Assembly: GCA_900543825.1 (NCBI GenBank)
Contig: UQSR01000002.1
Coordinates: forward strand, 78,300-142,299
Reading direction: 5' to 3'
From: an uncultured Mycoplasmatota bacterium
GTDB taxonomy: Bacteria > Bacillota_I > Bacilli_A > RF39 > UBA660
Length of the DNA: 64,000 bases
A program made the translations under genes and the position numbers. Shown one piece after another: positions 16,938 through 25,222 of the stretch (position 1 is the first letter of the stretch; every line of letters starts with the position of its first letter). Below the pieces are notes generated by a model. The model ran no database searches and was not told the DNA's origin. It was given only the letters and a program-made list of their open reading frames with translations.

Positions 16938-17810
16938 ATGATTTATGAAATTTTACAATTTATATTTAGTCTTGCAATAGTTATTCTCTCAATAACAATT
17001 TTTGTCAAGGGATATAATGACTCTGAAAGTGATCTTGAAAAAGCACTATATATTATAATGTCGGTTGCATGTATGTTCCCACTGCTAATTTATTATTTGG
17101 ATAGATACAATATACCAACAAAACTCGGGTATACTGAAAATATAGTTTCGAGAGATTGGGTAAACATAATAACAACTTATTCAACATCAATAATTTCAAC
17201 CTTACTTAGTGCAATTTTTTTGATATTTATAACATTTAAACAAATGAGAGAAACATCCAACGATAATATAAGATTAAATAATGAAACTCAGAGAATGCAG
17301 AATTTACCATATCTACAATATGATTTTACAAATGAAATAATAGATAAAAATTTATGCAGCGACAAAATAAAATTGATAACTATAAATGATAATAACAATA
17401 ACAATAACAATAATAATGATTCTATAGATTTTACTATTAAAATTAAGAATATTGGTTTAAACACTGCAAGAAAGGTAATATTTGAATTGAAATCCGATCT
17501 CTTTGAAAAAGAAGAATATTCAGAATTGCAAAATCAAAGCATGATAGAAAAAAATGAGACAAAAGAAAAAGAGGTTATTATTTTGAATGTAGCAAAGGGT
17601 ACACATAGAATAGAAATAATTGTGTATTATCAAGATTTACTGAAAAATTGGTATAGTCAAAAAATATATTTAGTAATTTCAGTTACAAATATATATGATT
17701 CGAAGACAGGAAATTGTGATCATATAGATTCATTTATTGTTAATGATGAAGAAAAAATGATAAATGAACCATCAATAATAAAAATGTTAAATAAAGATTT
17801 AATAAAATAA
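16938..17810 (+). CDS. Membrane protein with cytosolic or extracellular beta domain, 290 aa
   Basis: I do not recognise a family. Three hydrophobic segments (about 7-24, 37-54, 88-107) lead into a coiled-coil-like stretch (RETSNDNIRLNNETQRMQ), and then into a soluble domain of beta strands that resembles an immunoglobulin-like sandwich. A run of nine Asn interrupts that domain (residues 152-160). Similar three-helix plus beta-domain proteins sit beside defence genes in other bacteria, but a function cannot be given. The start follows GGGGGATAG. The gene is 54 bases downstream of the DUF5655 gene and may be cotranscribed with it. Confidence 0.65.
   Translation: MIYEILQFIFSLAIVILSITIFVKGYNDSESDLEKALYIIMSVACMFPLLIYYLDRYNIPTKLGYTENIVSRDWVNIITTYSTSIISTLLSAIFLIFITFKQMRETSNDNIRLNNETQRMQNLPYLQYDFTNEIIDKNLCSDKIKLITINDNNNNNNNNNDSIDFTIKIKNIGLNTARKVIFELKSDLFEKEEYSELQNQSMIEKNETKEKEVIILNVAKGTHRIEIIVYYQDLLKNWYSQKIYLVISVTNIYDSKTGNCDHIDSFIVNDEEKMINEPSIIKMLNKDLIK
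17391..17417 (+). repeat. In-frame AAT/AAC microsatellite (nine Asn codons)
   Basis: Alternating AAT and AAC codons make a 27-base simple repeat inside the membrane protein gene. Because the unit is three or six bases, slippage changes the Asn tract length without breaking the frame. Confidence 0.85.
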
Positions 17811-17833
17811 ATTATTAGACTATAAAATAAAAT

Positions 17834-17862
17834 TTGTAGCATAATTAAAAGTGTAATACAAT
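17834..17862 (+). promoter_or_regulatory. hsdR promoter
   Basis: TTGTAG (17834-17839), 17 bases, TACAAT (17857-17862), 24 bases before the hsdR start codon. Confidence 0.65.
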
Positions 17863-17886
17863 TTTTTGAATAGGTAGGTGTAATCA

Positions 17887-20649
17887 ATGTCTAATTATGA
17901 AAGTGAAGCAAAATTAGAAAATAGAATGATAGAGCAGCTTAGAAAGCAAGGGTATAGCTATATTGAAATAAATGATGTTAAGGAGTTAGAAAAAAATTTT
18001 AGAAGCCAAGTTAATTTACATAATAAAGTGGAATTAAATGGAAGAGATTTATCGGATAAAGAATTCGAGAAATTAATGATAAAAATATCTGGTAAAAGTA
18101 TTTTTCAATCTGCAAAAGAATTAAGACAAAAGCATGATATAATTCGTGATGATGGCACAGTTGCATATATTGAATTATTTAATACCAAAGAATGGTGTAA
18201 AAATTTATTTCAAGTTACTAATCAAACTACAGTTGAAGGAAAATATGTTAACAGATATGATGTAACAATTCTCATTAATGGCCTCCCATTAATTCAAATT
18301 GAATTAAAGCGAAGAGGCATTGACATGAAGGAAGCTTTTGATCAAATTAAGAGATATAAAAACCATTCCTACAATGGATTATACAGATTTATTCAATTAT
18401 TTGTAATTAGTAATGGTGTTGATACAAAATATTTTGCAAATGGAGATCAAGAATTAAATTATGGGTTTACTTTTTATTGGACCGATGTAAATAATGACAG
18501 AATTACTAATTTGGAACAGTTTTGTACTTTCTTTTTAGATAGGTGCCATGTTGCCAAAATGATAGCAAGATATATGATAATAAACGAAACAGAAAAAATG
18601 CTCATGGTAATGAGACCTTATCAAGTATATGCAGTTGAAAATATTGTTGATAGAGCAATAAATACAAGTAATAATGGTTATGTATGGCATACGACAGGTT
18701 CAGGAAAAACAATAACGTCTTTCAAAACTAGTCAAATTTTATCTTTAGAGCCGTCTATTAATCAAGTGTTTTTTCTAGTAGATAGAAAAGATTTAGACAA
18801 ACAGACATTGGATGAATTTAATAAATTTGATCCTGGTTGCGTTGATATGACAAATGAGACATTTAAATTAGTTCAACAAATTAAAGATAGTACAAAGCCT
18901 TTGATAATTACAACCATTCAAAAAATGGCCAATGCTTGTTCTAACCCAAGATATGCCACTGTAATGGAAAAATATAAAGATAAAAAGACAGTGTTTATAA
19001 TAGACGAGTGTCATAGAAGTCAATTTGGAGATATGCATAAACAAATTGCTAAAACATTTACAAATGCACAGTATTTTGGATTTACAGGAACACCAAGATT
19101 TGAAGAAAACAGGAGTCAAGATGGTAGAAGTACAGCAGACATTTTCGAAAAATGTTTACATACATATCTAATTAAAGATGCAATTAACGATGGAAATGTT
19201 TTGGGATTTTCTGTTGACTATGTTAAAACAATCGAAAGCAGCATTGATGACAGTAATGATGAAAGAGTACAAGCTATAGATACTGATGAAGTGTTCATAG
19301 ATGATACAAGAATTATAATGGTAGCACAGCATATTATAGAACACCATAATATTAAAACAAGAGATAGAAAGTATAATTCTTTATTTGCAGTTTCATCTAT
19401 TCCAATGCTTACAAAATATTATAATACATTTAAAAAGCTTGATCATAATTTGAAAATTGGAGCAATATTCACTTTTGGTGCAAATGAAAATTTAGATAAT
19501 AAAGAAGAACATTCGAGAGATGTACTTGAACGAATAATAAAAGATTATAATAAAATGTATAATACTAATTTTACTACAAATAGTTTTGATGCCTATTTTA
19601 GAGATGTTTGTAAGAAAATTAAAAATACAGATATTGATATAGTAATTGTAGTAGATATGTTGTTAACAGGATTTGATGCGAAAAGATTAAACACTTTGTA
19701 CATTGATAAGCCATTAAAGTTTCATAGTTTAATTCAAGCATTTTCAAGAACAAATAGAGTTGAATCAGATACTAAACCATTTGGCAATATTGTATGTTAT
19801 GATTTACCATCTAAATTTAGAGTAGATGAAGCAGTAAAATTATTTTCTCAAACAGATAGAACAGATACCGTTATTATGGCACCGTATTCTGATTATTTAG
19901 AAAAGTATATAAAAGCAGTTAATTATCTTCAAACCATCGCTCCAAATATTGATAGTATTCAAAAGTTGGAACAAGAGGGAAATGAAGAAAATTTAAAAAA
20001 GTTTATACTAGCATTTAGAGAAGTAGCAAAAATATTAGTAAGTTTAAAAACATTTAATGAATTTGACATGAATGATGAAAAAATGCCTATGGCATCGCAA
20101 ATGTTTGAAGATTATAAAAGTAAGTATTATGAAATATATAGGAAGCTAGCAACATCCAAAGAAAAAAGTTCGATTTTAAGTGATATTAGTTTTTCACTAG
20201 AATTAATTCAAACAGATAAAATAAATGTTTCTTACATATTAAACCTAATTAGAAATGTTGATTTAACAAACGAAGAACAAAAACAAAAAGATATAGATGA
20301 TATAGAATCAAAATTAGTCAATGTAACAGATGATGAGTTATTCCTAAAATTAGATTTAATTAAAAGATTCTTATCAAATGTATTGCCAACTTTAAAACCA
20401 GAAGATTCAATAGATGATGCATTTAACAGTCACATGAATAAAGAAAGACAGAAAGAAATAGAAAAATTTGCCAAGGAAAATGATATTGATTTAGAAGTAT
20501 TACAAGCAGTAATTGATGAATTTGAATATAGTGGAATATTCCCAAATGAAATGATAGGAAAGTCAATTCATGCCCCATTCTTAAAGAAGATATCATTAAT
20601 TGATAATGTAAAAGTATTTATAAAGAATCTTTCAAGAAAGTATTTATAG
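17887..20649 (+). CDS. hsdR: Type I restriction enzyme, R subunit
   Basis: HsdR is the motor and nuclease subunit that translocates and cuts DNA in complex with HsdM and HsdS. The 920 residues contain an N-terminal nuclease domain (about 20-210, with IELKRR near 140 as part of its D...ExK site) and an SF2 helicase core. The core shows TTGSGKT near 268, DECHRSQFG near 372, GFTGTPR near 398, and a late TGFDAKRLNTLYIDKPL plus QAFSRTNR motif VI. A C-terminal helical region binds HsdM. The gene ends 9 bases before hsdM, so both are translated from one message. More ATT codons than the core genes suggest acquisition by transfer. Confidence 0.97.
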   Translation: MSNYESEAKLENRMIEQLRKQGYSYIEINDVKELEKNFRSQVNLHNKVELNGRDLSDKEFEKLMIKISGKSIFQSAKELRQKHDIIRDDGTVAYIELFNTKEWCKNLFQVTNQTTVEGKYVNRYDVTILINGLPLIQIELKRRGIDMKEAFDQIKRYKNHSYNGLYRFIQLFVISNGVDTKYFANGDQELNYGFTFYWTDVNNDRITNLEQFCTFFLDRCHVAKMIARYMIINETEKMLMVMRPYQVYAVENIVDRAINTSNNGYVWHTTGSGKTITSFKTSQILSLEPSINQVFFLVDRKDLDKQTLDEFNKFDPGCVDMTNETFKLVQQIKDSTKPLIITTIQKMANACSNPRYATVMEKYKDKKTVFIIDECHRSQFGDMHKQIAKTFTNAQYFGFTGTPRFEENRSQDGRSTADIFEKCLHTYLIKDAINDGNVLGFSVDYVKTIESSIDDSNDERVQAIDTDEVFIDDTRIIMVAQHIIEHHNIKTRDRKYNSLFAVSSIPMLTKYYNTFKKLDHNLKIGAIFTFGANENLDNKEEHSRDVLERIIKDYNKMYNTNFTTNSFDAYFRDVCKKIKNTDIDIVIVVDMLLTGFDAKRLNTLYIDKPLKFHSLIQAFSRTNRVESDTKPFGNIVCYDLPSKFRVDEAVKLFSQTDRTDTVIMAPYSDYLEKYIKAVNYLQTIAPNIDSIQKLEQEGNEENLKKFILAFREVAKILVSLKTFNEFDMNDEKMPMASQMFEDYKSKYYEIYRKLATSKEKSSILSDISFSLELIQTDKINVSYILNLIRNVDLTNEEQKQKDIDDIESKLVNVTDDELFLKLDLIKRFLSNVLPTLKPEDSIDDAFNSHMNKERQKEIEKFAKENDIDLEVLQAVIDEFEYSGIFPNEMIGKSIHAPFLKKISLIDNVKVFIKNLSRKYL

Positions 20650-20658
20650 GAGGATATA

Positions 20659-22221
20659 ATGTCAAGAGAAGAAAAACAACAAACTCAGCAAGCAGAGTTA
20701 CAAAAACAATTATGGAGCATTGCTAATACCTTAAGAGGTAATATGGATGCTAATGATTTTAAAAATTATATTTTAGGACTAATATTCTACAGATATTTGT
20801 CTGAAAATCTTGTTAATTATGTTGAAAGAACATTATTAAAAGATGATGGGATAAGTTATGTAGATGCATGGAAAAAAGATGAATATAGAGATGAATTAAA
20901 AAGATATTTAATAGAAGATTCTAATATGGGATATTTCATTGAAGCGGATAACTTATGGAGTGAATTAATATATAAAATTCAAACAGGTAAATTTGATATT
21001 TCAATGTTATCAAAAGCAATTAATTCTATATCAGACTCGACATTGGGTAATGAATCTGAAGATGATTTTGAAAACTTATTTGAAGATATGGATTTGAATA
21101 ATTCTAAATTGGGTAGAGGTGAGGCAGAAAGAACTAAGCTGATTTCAACAATAATGTTAAAAATAAATGATATTGACTTTCACCATGAAGATGCTGAAAT
21201 TGATGTCTTAGGTGATGCTTATGAATATTTAATATCAAACTTTGCAGCCTCAGCAGGTAAAAAAGCAGGAGAGTTTTATACACCACAACAAGTATCAAGA
21301 ATATTAGCAAAATTAGTTACTATAAATAAAAGTAAAATACAAAGTGTTTATGATCCGACATGTGGTTCTGGTTCCTTACTATTGAGAGTAGGTAAAGAAG
21401 CAAAAGTTAGTTCATACTATGGACAAGAGTTTAATTCTACAACTTACAACTTAGCGAGAATGAATATGCTATTACATGGAATATCATTTAAACATTTTGA
21501 TATAAAAAATGCAGATACATTAGAAAATCCAAAACACAAAGATATGAAATTTGATGCAATTGTGGCTAATCCTCCATATTCAGCACAATGGAGTGCAGAT
21601 CCTAAGTTTATGGAAGATGAAAGATTTAGTGCCTATGGGAAATTAGCACCAAAGTCTAAAGCAGATTTTGCGTTTATTCAACATATGATTTATCAATTAT
21701 CTGACAACGGAACAATGGCAGTTGTTCTTCCACATGGCGTTTTATTTAGGGGAGCATCAGAAGGTACAATAAGAGAATATCTAATAAAAGAAAAAAATTA
21801 TTTAGATGCTGTTATAGGATTACCTGCAAATATATTTTTTGGAACCAGTATTCCAACTTGTATATTAGTATTTAAAAAATGTAGAGAGAATGAAGATAAT
21901 ATTCTATTTATTGATGCTTCTAAAGATTTTGAACCTGGAAAAAATCAAAATAGATTAAGAGATGAAGATGTAGATAAAATTATTGAAACATATAAAAATA
22001 GAGTGGAAATAGAAAAATATTGCCATGTTGCTCCATTAAGTGAAATAGCGGAAAATGAATATAATTTAAATATTCCTAGATATATAGATACATTTGAAGA
22101 AGAAGAAGAAATAGATATTAAGGCAGTACAACAAGATTTAAAGCAAATAGATAAAGAAATAGCAGAGGTAGATAAAGAACTTAATGTATATCTAAAAGAA
22201 CTGGGTTTAGATGAAATATAA
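20659..22221 (+). CDS. hsdM: Type I restriction-modification enzyme, M subunit (N6-adenine methyltransferase)
   Basis: HsdM transfers a methyl group from S-adenosylmethionine to adenine in the site chosen by HsdS. The 520 residues comprise an N-terminal helical HsdM_N domain (about 1-150) and a methyltransferase domain. That domain shows DPTCGSGS near 232 (SAM-binding motif I, variant of FxGxG) and NPPY near 303 (catalytic motif IV). The ribosome binding site AGGAGGA is ideal. Its end overlaps the next gene by 11 bases. Confidence 0.97.
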   Translation: MSREEKQQTQQAELQKQLWSIANTLRGNMDANDFKNYILGLIFYRYLSENLVNYVERTLLKDDGISYVDAWKKDEYRDELKRYLIEDSNMGYFIEADNLWSELIYKIQTGKFDISMLSKAINSISDSTLGNESEDDFENLFEDMDLNNSKLGRGEAERTKLISTIMLKINDIDFHHEDAEIDVLGDAYEYLISNFAASAGKKAGEFYTPQQVSRILAKLVTINKSKIQSVYDPTCGSGSLLLRVGKEAKVSSYYGQEFNSTTYNLARMNMLLHGISFKHFDIKNADTLENPKHKDMKFDAIVANPPYSAQWSADPKFMEDERFSAYGKLAPKSKADFAFIQHMIYQLSDNGTMAVVLPHGVLFRGASEGTIREYLIKEKNYLDAVIGLPANIFFGTSIPTCILVFKKCRENEDNILFIDASKDFEPGKNQNRLRDEDVDKIIETYKNRVEIEKYCHVAPLSEIAENEYNLNIPRYIDTFEEEEEIDIKAVQQDLKQIDKEIAEVDKELNVYLKELGLDEI

Positions 22222-22840
22222 TATTGATATTGCAAATATAAATACATATCCCAAAGAACTTATTGATGCAATATATACTAAATCAGATATTGAGATTGGT
22301 AAAGTATTATGTAATTGTAACTTATTATGTTTTCATTTTACAAGGCTAATTTCAATAAATGATGTTAAGGAAAAAGGAATAATAAAATTAAATTTTGATA
22401 AATACATTTCTTATTTTTATGATGTATATAAATCAAGAATTAATGACGAGAGTAATTTAGAAAAATTTATACATGATTTAAAAGATTCATCAAGAGAGTT
22501 TGCCGAAAGAAATAATAGAATTTCTTTTGTTGCTGGATATAATCAACATATTTTTAGTGATTATTCATACTATTCTGAATTTTTTGGTGGAGAATATATA
22601 GAAATGATTAGTAGAAAATATAATAATATTAATTTGAATTTAAGAAAAATAGGGATACCATGTGTTGTAAAATTTATAGTTCCCGTAAAAATTATAAAAA
22701 AACAAAAATTTTTAAACTTTGATTTGCTCATTAACCGTGTAAAAAATAATGTGTTAAACAATGATAATGAATGTATGGAGTTATATACATATAATTATGA
22801 CATACCAGCAACAAATATATTGGAAATTAATGAATTATAA
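22211..22840 (+). CDS. Unknown protein coupled to hsdM, 209 aa
   Basis: I do not recognise this protein with confidence. Its ATG lies 11 bases inside the end of hsdM, so translation is coupled to the methyltransferase. The N-terminal LLCFHFTRLISINDVKEKGI (about 37-56) resembles the first strand and helix of ADP-ribosyltransferase-like folds (DarT, KptA, DUF2971 types: H-x-T-x-x, then a helix ending in K-x-G-[IL]). A later Tyr-rich segment (YSYYSEFFGGEYIEM) ends in a possible catalytic Glu. This is fold-level inference only. A gene of unknown role sitting where hsdS is usually found is unusual. It ends just before a bidirectional terminator. Confidence 0.6.
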   Translation: MKYNIDIANINTYPKELIDAIYTKSDIEIGKVLCNCNLLCFHFTRLISINDVKEKGIIKLNFDKYISYFYDVYKSRINDESNLEKFIHDLKDSSREFAERNNRISFVAGYNQHIFSDYSYYSEFFGGEYIEMISRKYNNINLNLRKIGIPCVVKFIVPVKIIKKQKFLNFDLLINRVKNNVLNNDNECMELYTYNYDIPATNILEINEL

Positions 22841-22842
22841 AA

Positions 22843-22879
22843 GGACTTATACAAACATATTTTGCATAAGTCCTTTTTT
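22843..22879. terminator. Bidirectional terminator within the 3' end of hsdS copy 1
   Basis: GGACTTAT and ATAAGTCC pair around 15 bases. On the plus strand a T-run follows and ends the hsdRM transcript. On the minus strand the same hairpin covers the last codons and stop of hsdS and is also followed by T. Confidence 0.8.
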
Positions 22880-24016
22880 AAATTGCACAAGTTTTTCTAG
22901 TTTTTTTTCTTCAATTTGTATTTTATTAATTATGACATTAATATATTTTGAATATTTAATCTGTTCTTCCATTTTTGGTAATAAAATATATATAGTTTTA
23001 AATTTTGTGATACTTAATGCATACCTTGTGCCACCTTCTTTAGTAGACAAAATTTTATTTTTAAAACTACCATTTTCATTTATATAATATACGAAATAAG
23101 TTTTATTTACTAAGTTTTTTTTAATATTAAAAACCGGATATGCAGGGCTTACTATACCGATATCAGTGATATCTTGTATATTAAAATGAAATTCACCAGT
23201 ATCACTCATAGACCTATAAGTAATAAGTCCTTTAGGAATTATCTTATATCCTGTATTATTATTACTTGCTGCCCGTTTATTAAAATACTCGTTTTGAAAT
23301 ATTATGCCATTAGCAGTAGATGATAATACTTTGTATTGATTATTTTCAGTTGTTTTATCATTGTATTCAATTATTAAATTTTCTACTTTATATTCATCAG
23401 TGCAGTTTGAAAAAATAAATTTATTTAGTCCCTTTTTAAATAACTTAAGGTCTTCAATTTTTTTACTTTGTAATTCTATTTTTTTATCTAGTAATGATAG
23501 AAAATTTGCTACCTTAAGTTGTTCTTCTTTAAGTGGAATATTTAGCTTAACACTATATACTAACTCACTGCTGATATTGCTTACAACACCACCAGCAGAT
23601 AAAGTTTTATACTGCTTTTGAATAAGTGGAGAACTCATAAAATGATACAAATATTCTTTATTTAATAATTTTTCATAATCTCTAACTACGAACCATCCAT
23701 CGTGAATACATCCATCAAGATTCAAAATATAAGGCCTTCCAAAACTCATAGAATTGGAAAGAATTATCTCTCCCTTATAAACTTTTCTAGATTTTTTTGC
23801 TCCTTCTTTAGTGATTTTTTCTGATGTACTCTTTATATAAGTTTCATTCGGAGAAACATCTCCAATTTTAATCCAGTTAACACTATCTTCTGATTTAGTA
23901 ATAAAATTAACAATGGGTCTAGGAGAACCTCCCCTATATAGTTTTGCAACATCATTAAACTTATATGCTTTATATTCATCATTAAATTCTTTAAATCTTA
24001 ATTTAGGGACATTCAT
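22847..24016 (-). CDS. hsdS: Type I restriction enzyme specificity subunit, copy 1
   Basis: HsdS reads the DNA sequence for the whole type I enzyme through two target-recognition domains (TRDs). The 389 residues hold TRD1 (about 10-160), a central conserved helix (LLDKKIELQSKKIEDLKLFK, about 173-192), TRD2 (about 205-360) and a C-terminal conserved helix ending GLMQNMFV. It runs opposite to hsdRM and lies head to head with a second hsdS across a recombinase gene. Start, central and end segments are inverted copies of those in the other hsdS, so DNA inversion could exchange TRDs. A TATAAT about 60 bases upstream on the minus strand may be its promoter. The start has GTGGTGAT as ribosome binding site. 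Confidence 0.95.
   Translation of the reverse strand: MNVPKLRFKEFNDEYKAYKFNDVAKLYRGGSPRPIVNFITKSEDSVNWIKIGDVSPNETYIKSTSEKITKEGAKKSRKVYKGEIILSNSMSFGRPYILNLDGCIHDGWFVVRDYEKLLNKEYLYHFMSSPLIQKQYKTLSAGGVVSNISSELVYSVKLNIPLKEEQLKVANFLSLLDKKIELQSKKIEDLKLFKKGLNKFIFSNCTDEYKVENLIIEYNDKTTENNQYKVLSSTANGIIFQNEYFNKRAASNNNTGYKIIPKGLITYRSMSDTGEFHFNIQDITDIGIVSPAYPVFNIKKNLVNKTYFVYYINENGSFKNKILSTKEGGTRYALSITKFKTIYILLPKMEEQIKYSKYINVIINKIQIEEKKLEKLVQFKKGLMQNMFV
23435..23489 (-). repeat. Inverted repeat IR-M, hsdS copy 1 arm
   Basis: These 55 bases match 25697-25751 in inverted orientation at 48 of 55 positions. Exact runs are 19 bases (AGACCTTAAGTTATTTAAA) and 16 bases (AGATAAAAAAATAGAA). They encode the central conserved helix between the two TRDs, so inversion across the arms would swap the 5' TRDs of the two hsdS genes. 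Confidence 0.85.
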
Positions 24017-24034
24017 TTAATCACCACTTTTCAA
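23976..24034 (-). repeat. Inverted repeat IR-N, hsdS copy 1 arm
   Basis: The start region of hsdS copy 1, including its ribosome binding site, is an inverted copy of 25164-25222. There is a 32-base exact core (23976-24007 with 25191-25222), a 15-base exact run covering TTGAAAAGTGGTGAT, and three mismatches between. Inversion here would flip only the recombinase and upstream regions. Confidence 0.85.
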
Positions 24035-24103
24035 ATCCTTAAGTTTAATAAAAAGTTACTAAACATCTAATATAATTATATCACATATTTTCAAAATTTT
24101 ATC

Positions 24104-24137
24104 AAAAAAAGAAAAAGTTACATATTTACTTTTTCTT
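24104..24137 (-). terminator. Recombinase terminator
   Basis: On the minus strand AAGAAAAAGT and ACTTTTTCTT pair around AAATATGTA and run into seven T. The stem covers the last codons of the recombinase. Confidence 0.8.
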
Positions 24138-25089
24138 GGAATATTTTACTTATTAAATCTATACATTTTTTCTTTTGAGAGTATCTTGGATGAACATATA
24201 AGTTCAATGTTATATTAACATTTGAATGTCCTAATAATTCACTAACTGTTTTATAATCACATCCTAGTGATATACAATTCGTTGCGAATGTATGCCTTAA
24301 TGAATGAAAATTAAATTGCTTTATTTTTAACTCCTTTAATATTTTATTAAAATATTTTCTATACGTTCTGGGCTCTATATATTTATCTGAATTTGACAAA
24401 ATATAATTATTTTTATCTGACCTTATATTTTTTAATATTTCTAAAAATTCTTTATTAATTGGTATCTCTCTGTTGGCGTTTTTAGTTTTAGGTGAAGTTA
24501 TAATAATTTTAGAAATACATTCATTTTTGTCTTTGACATAAATTCTTTGTACTGTTTTTGATATATATAACTTATTATTTTTAAAGTCTATATCTTTCCA
24601 TTGTAAGGCACATAGCTCACCAATTCTTATTCCTGAATATAATGAAATTAAAACCCCTATATTTTTAGGCGTACGATTATTTAAAACATAATTAGTTATT
24701 TTATTTTGTTCTTGTTTTGTAAGTATATAGATATTCTTTTCTTTATCATCTCTGGGATAATTAAATGACAATTCAATATGCTTTATTTTTCCTTCATTTA
24801 TGCCTTTTTTTATACTTCCTTTAACAACGATTGTAATATCTTTAATTGTTTTTTCTGATAATCCACCATTATTATCTTTACGCCCATTTTTAGATAATTC
24901 TAATAAAAAGTCTTGTATAATTTTATGATTTAATTCGTTTAGTTTGTAACCACCTAATTTTGGTATTATATGATTAAAAACAATATTAGAATAATTAGCA
25001 TATGTTGATTCTTTGACATAATCTTTTTTTTCAACAAGCCACGTATAAACCCAATCTTTGTAAAATATTTTTTTTGATTTTATAATCAT
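24118..25089 (-). CDS. Tyrosine recombinase / site-specific integrase, probable hsdS invertase
   Basis: The 323-residue protein has an N-terminal SAM-like DNA-binding domain (about 5-95) and a catalytic domain with the tyrosine recombinase residues. These are Arg in YSGIRIGELCALQW, a Lys in the beta hairpin (SPKTKNANREIPI), HSLRHTFATNC (H-x-x-R), LGHSNV and the nucleophile Tyr in LNLYVHP. It forms a DNA-Tyr intermediate and exchanges strands between short repeats. It sits between two head-to-head hsdS genes with inverted homology, exactly the setting of known hsdS invertases, so its job is most likely TRD shuffling. GAAGGAGG precedes the ATG. It is not near a tRNA and no attachment site is seen, so prophage integration is less likely. 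Confidence 0.93.
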   Translation of the reverse strand: MIIKSKKIFYKDWVYTWLVEKKDYVKESTYANYSNIVFNHIIPKLGGYKLNELNHKIIQDFLLELSKNGRKDNNGGLSEKTIKDITIVVKGSIKKGINEGKIKHIELSFNYPRDDKEKNIYILTKQEQNKITNYVLNNRTPKNIGVLISLYSGIRIGELCALQWKDIDFKNNKLYISKTVQRIYVKDKNECISKIIITSPKTKNANREIPINKEFLEILKNIRSDKNNYILSNSDKYIEPRTYRKYFNKILKELKIKQFNFHSLRHTFATNCISLGCDYKTVSELLGHSNVNITLNLYVHPRYSQKKKCIDLISKIFQEKVNM

Positions 25090-25163
25090 TAATTTTTCCT
25101 CCTTCTATAATAATTATACAAAAAAATATAATTGCATGCTTTTTAAGTATTAAACTTGAGGGC

Positions 25164-25222
25164 TTGAAAAGTGGTGATAAAATGAACGTTCCTAAATTAA
25201 GATTTAAAGAATTTAATGATGA
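25164..25222 (+). repeat. Inverted repeat IR-N, hsdS copy 2 arm
   Basis: Partner of 23976-24034; covers the ribosome binding site and first 14 codons of hsdS copy 2. Confidence 0.85.

Noticed and set aside
22761..23087. 108-codon plus-strand open frame
   Set aside because: Crosses the terminator and runs antisense to hsdS; Phe/Ile-rich composition is typical of a shadow frame.
24118..25089. Prophage or genomic-island integrase
   Set aside because: No tRNA or direct-repeat attachment site flanks the region; the gene is framed by inverted hsdS repeats, which fits an invertase better.
25164..25181. TTG start for hsdS copy 2
   Set aside because: It would place the ribosome binding site inside the coding region; copy 1 begins at the equivalent of ATG 25182.
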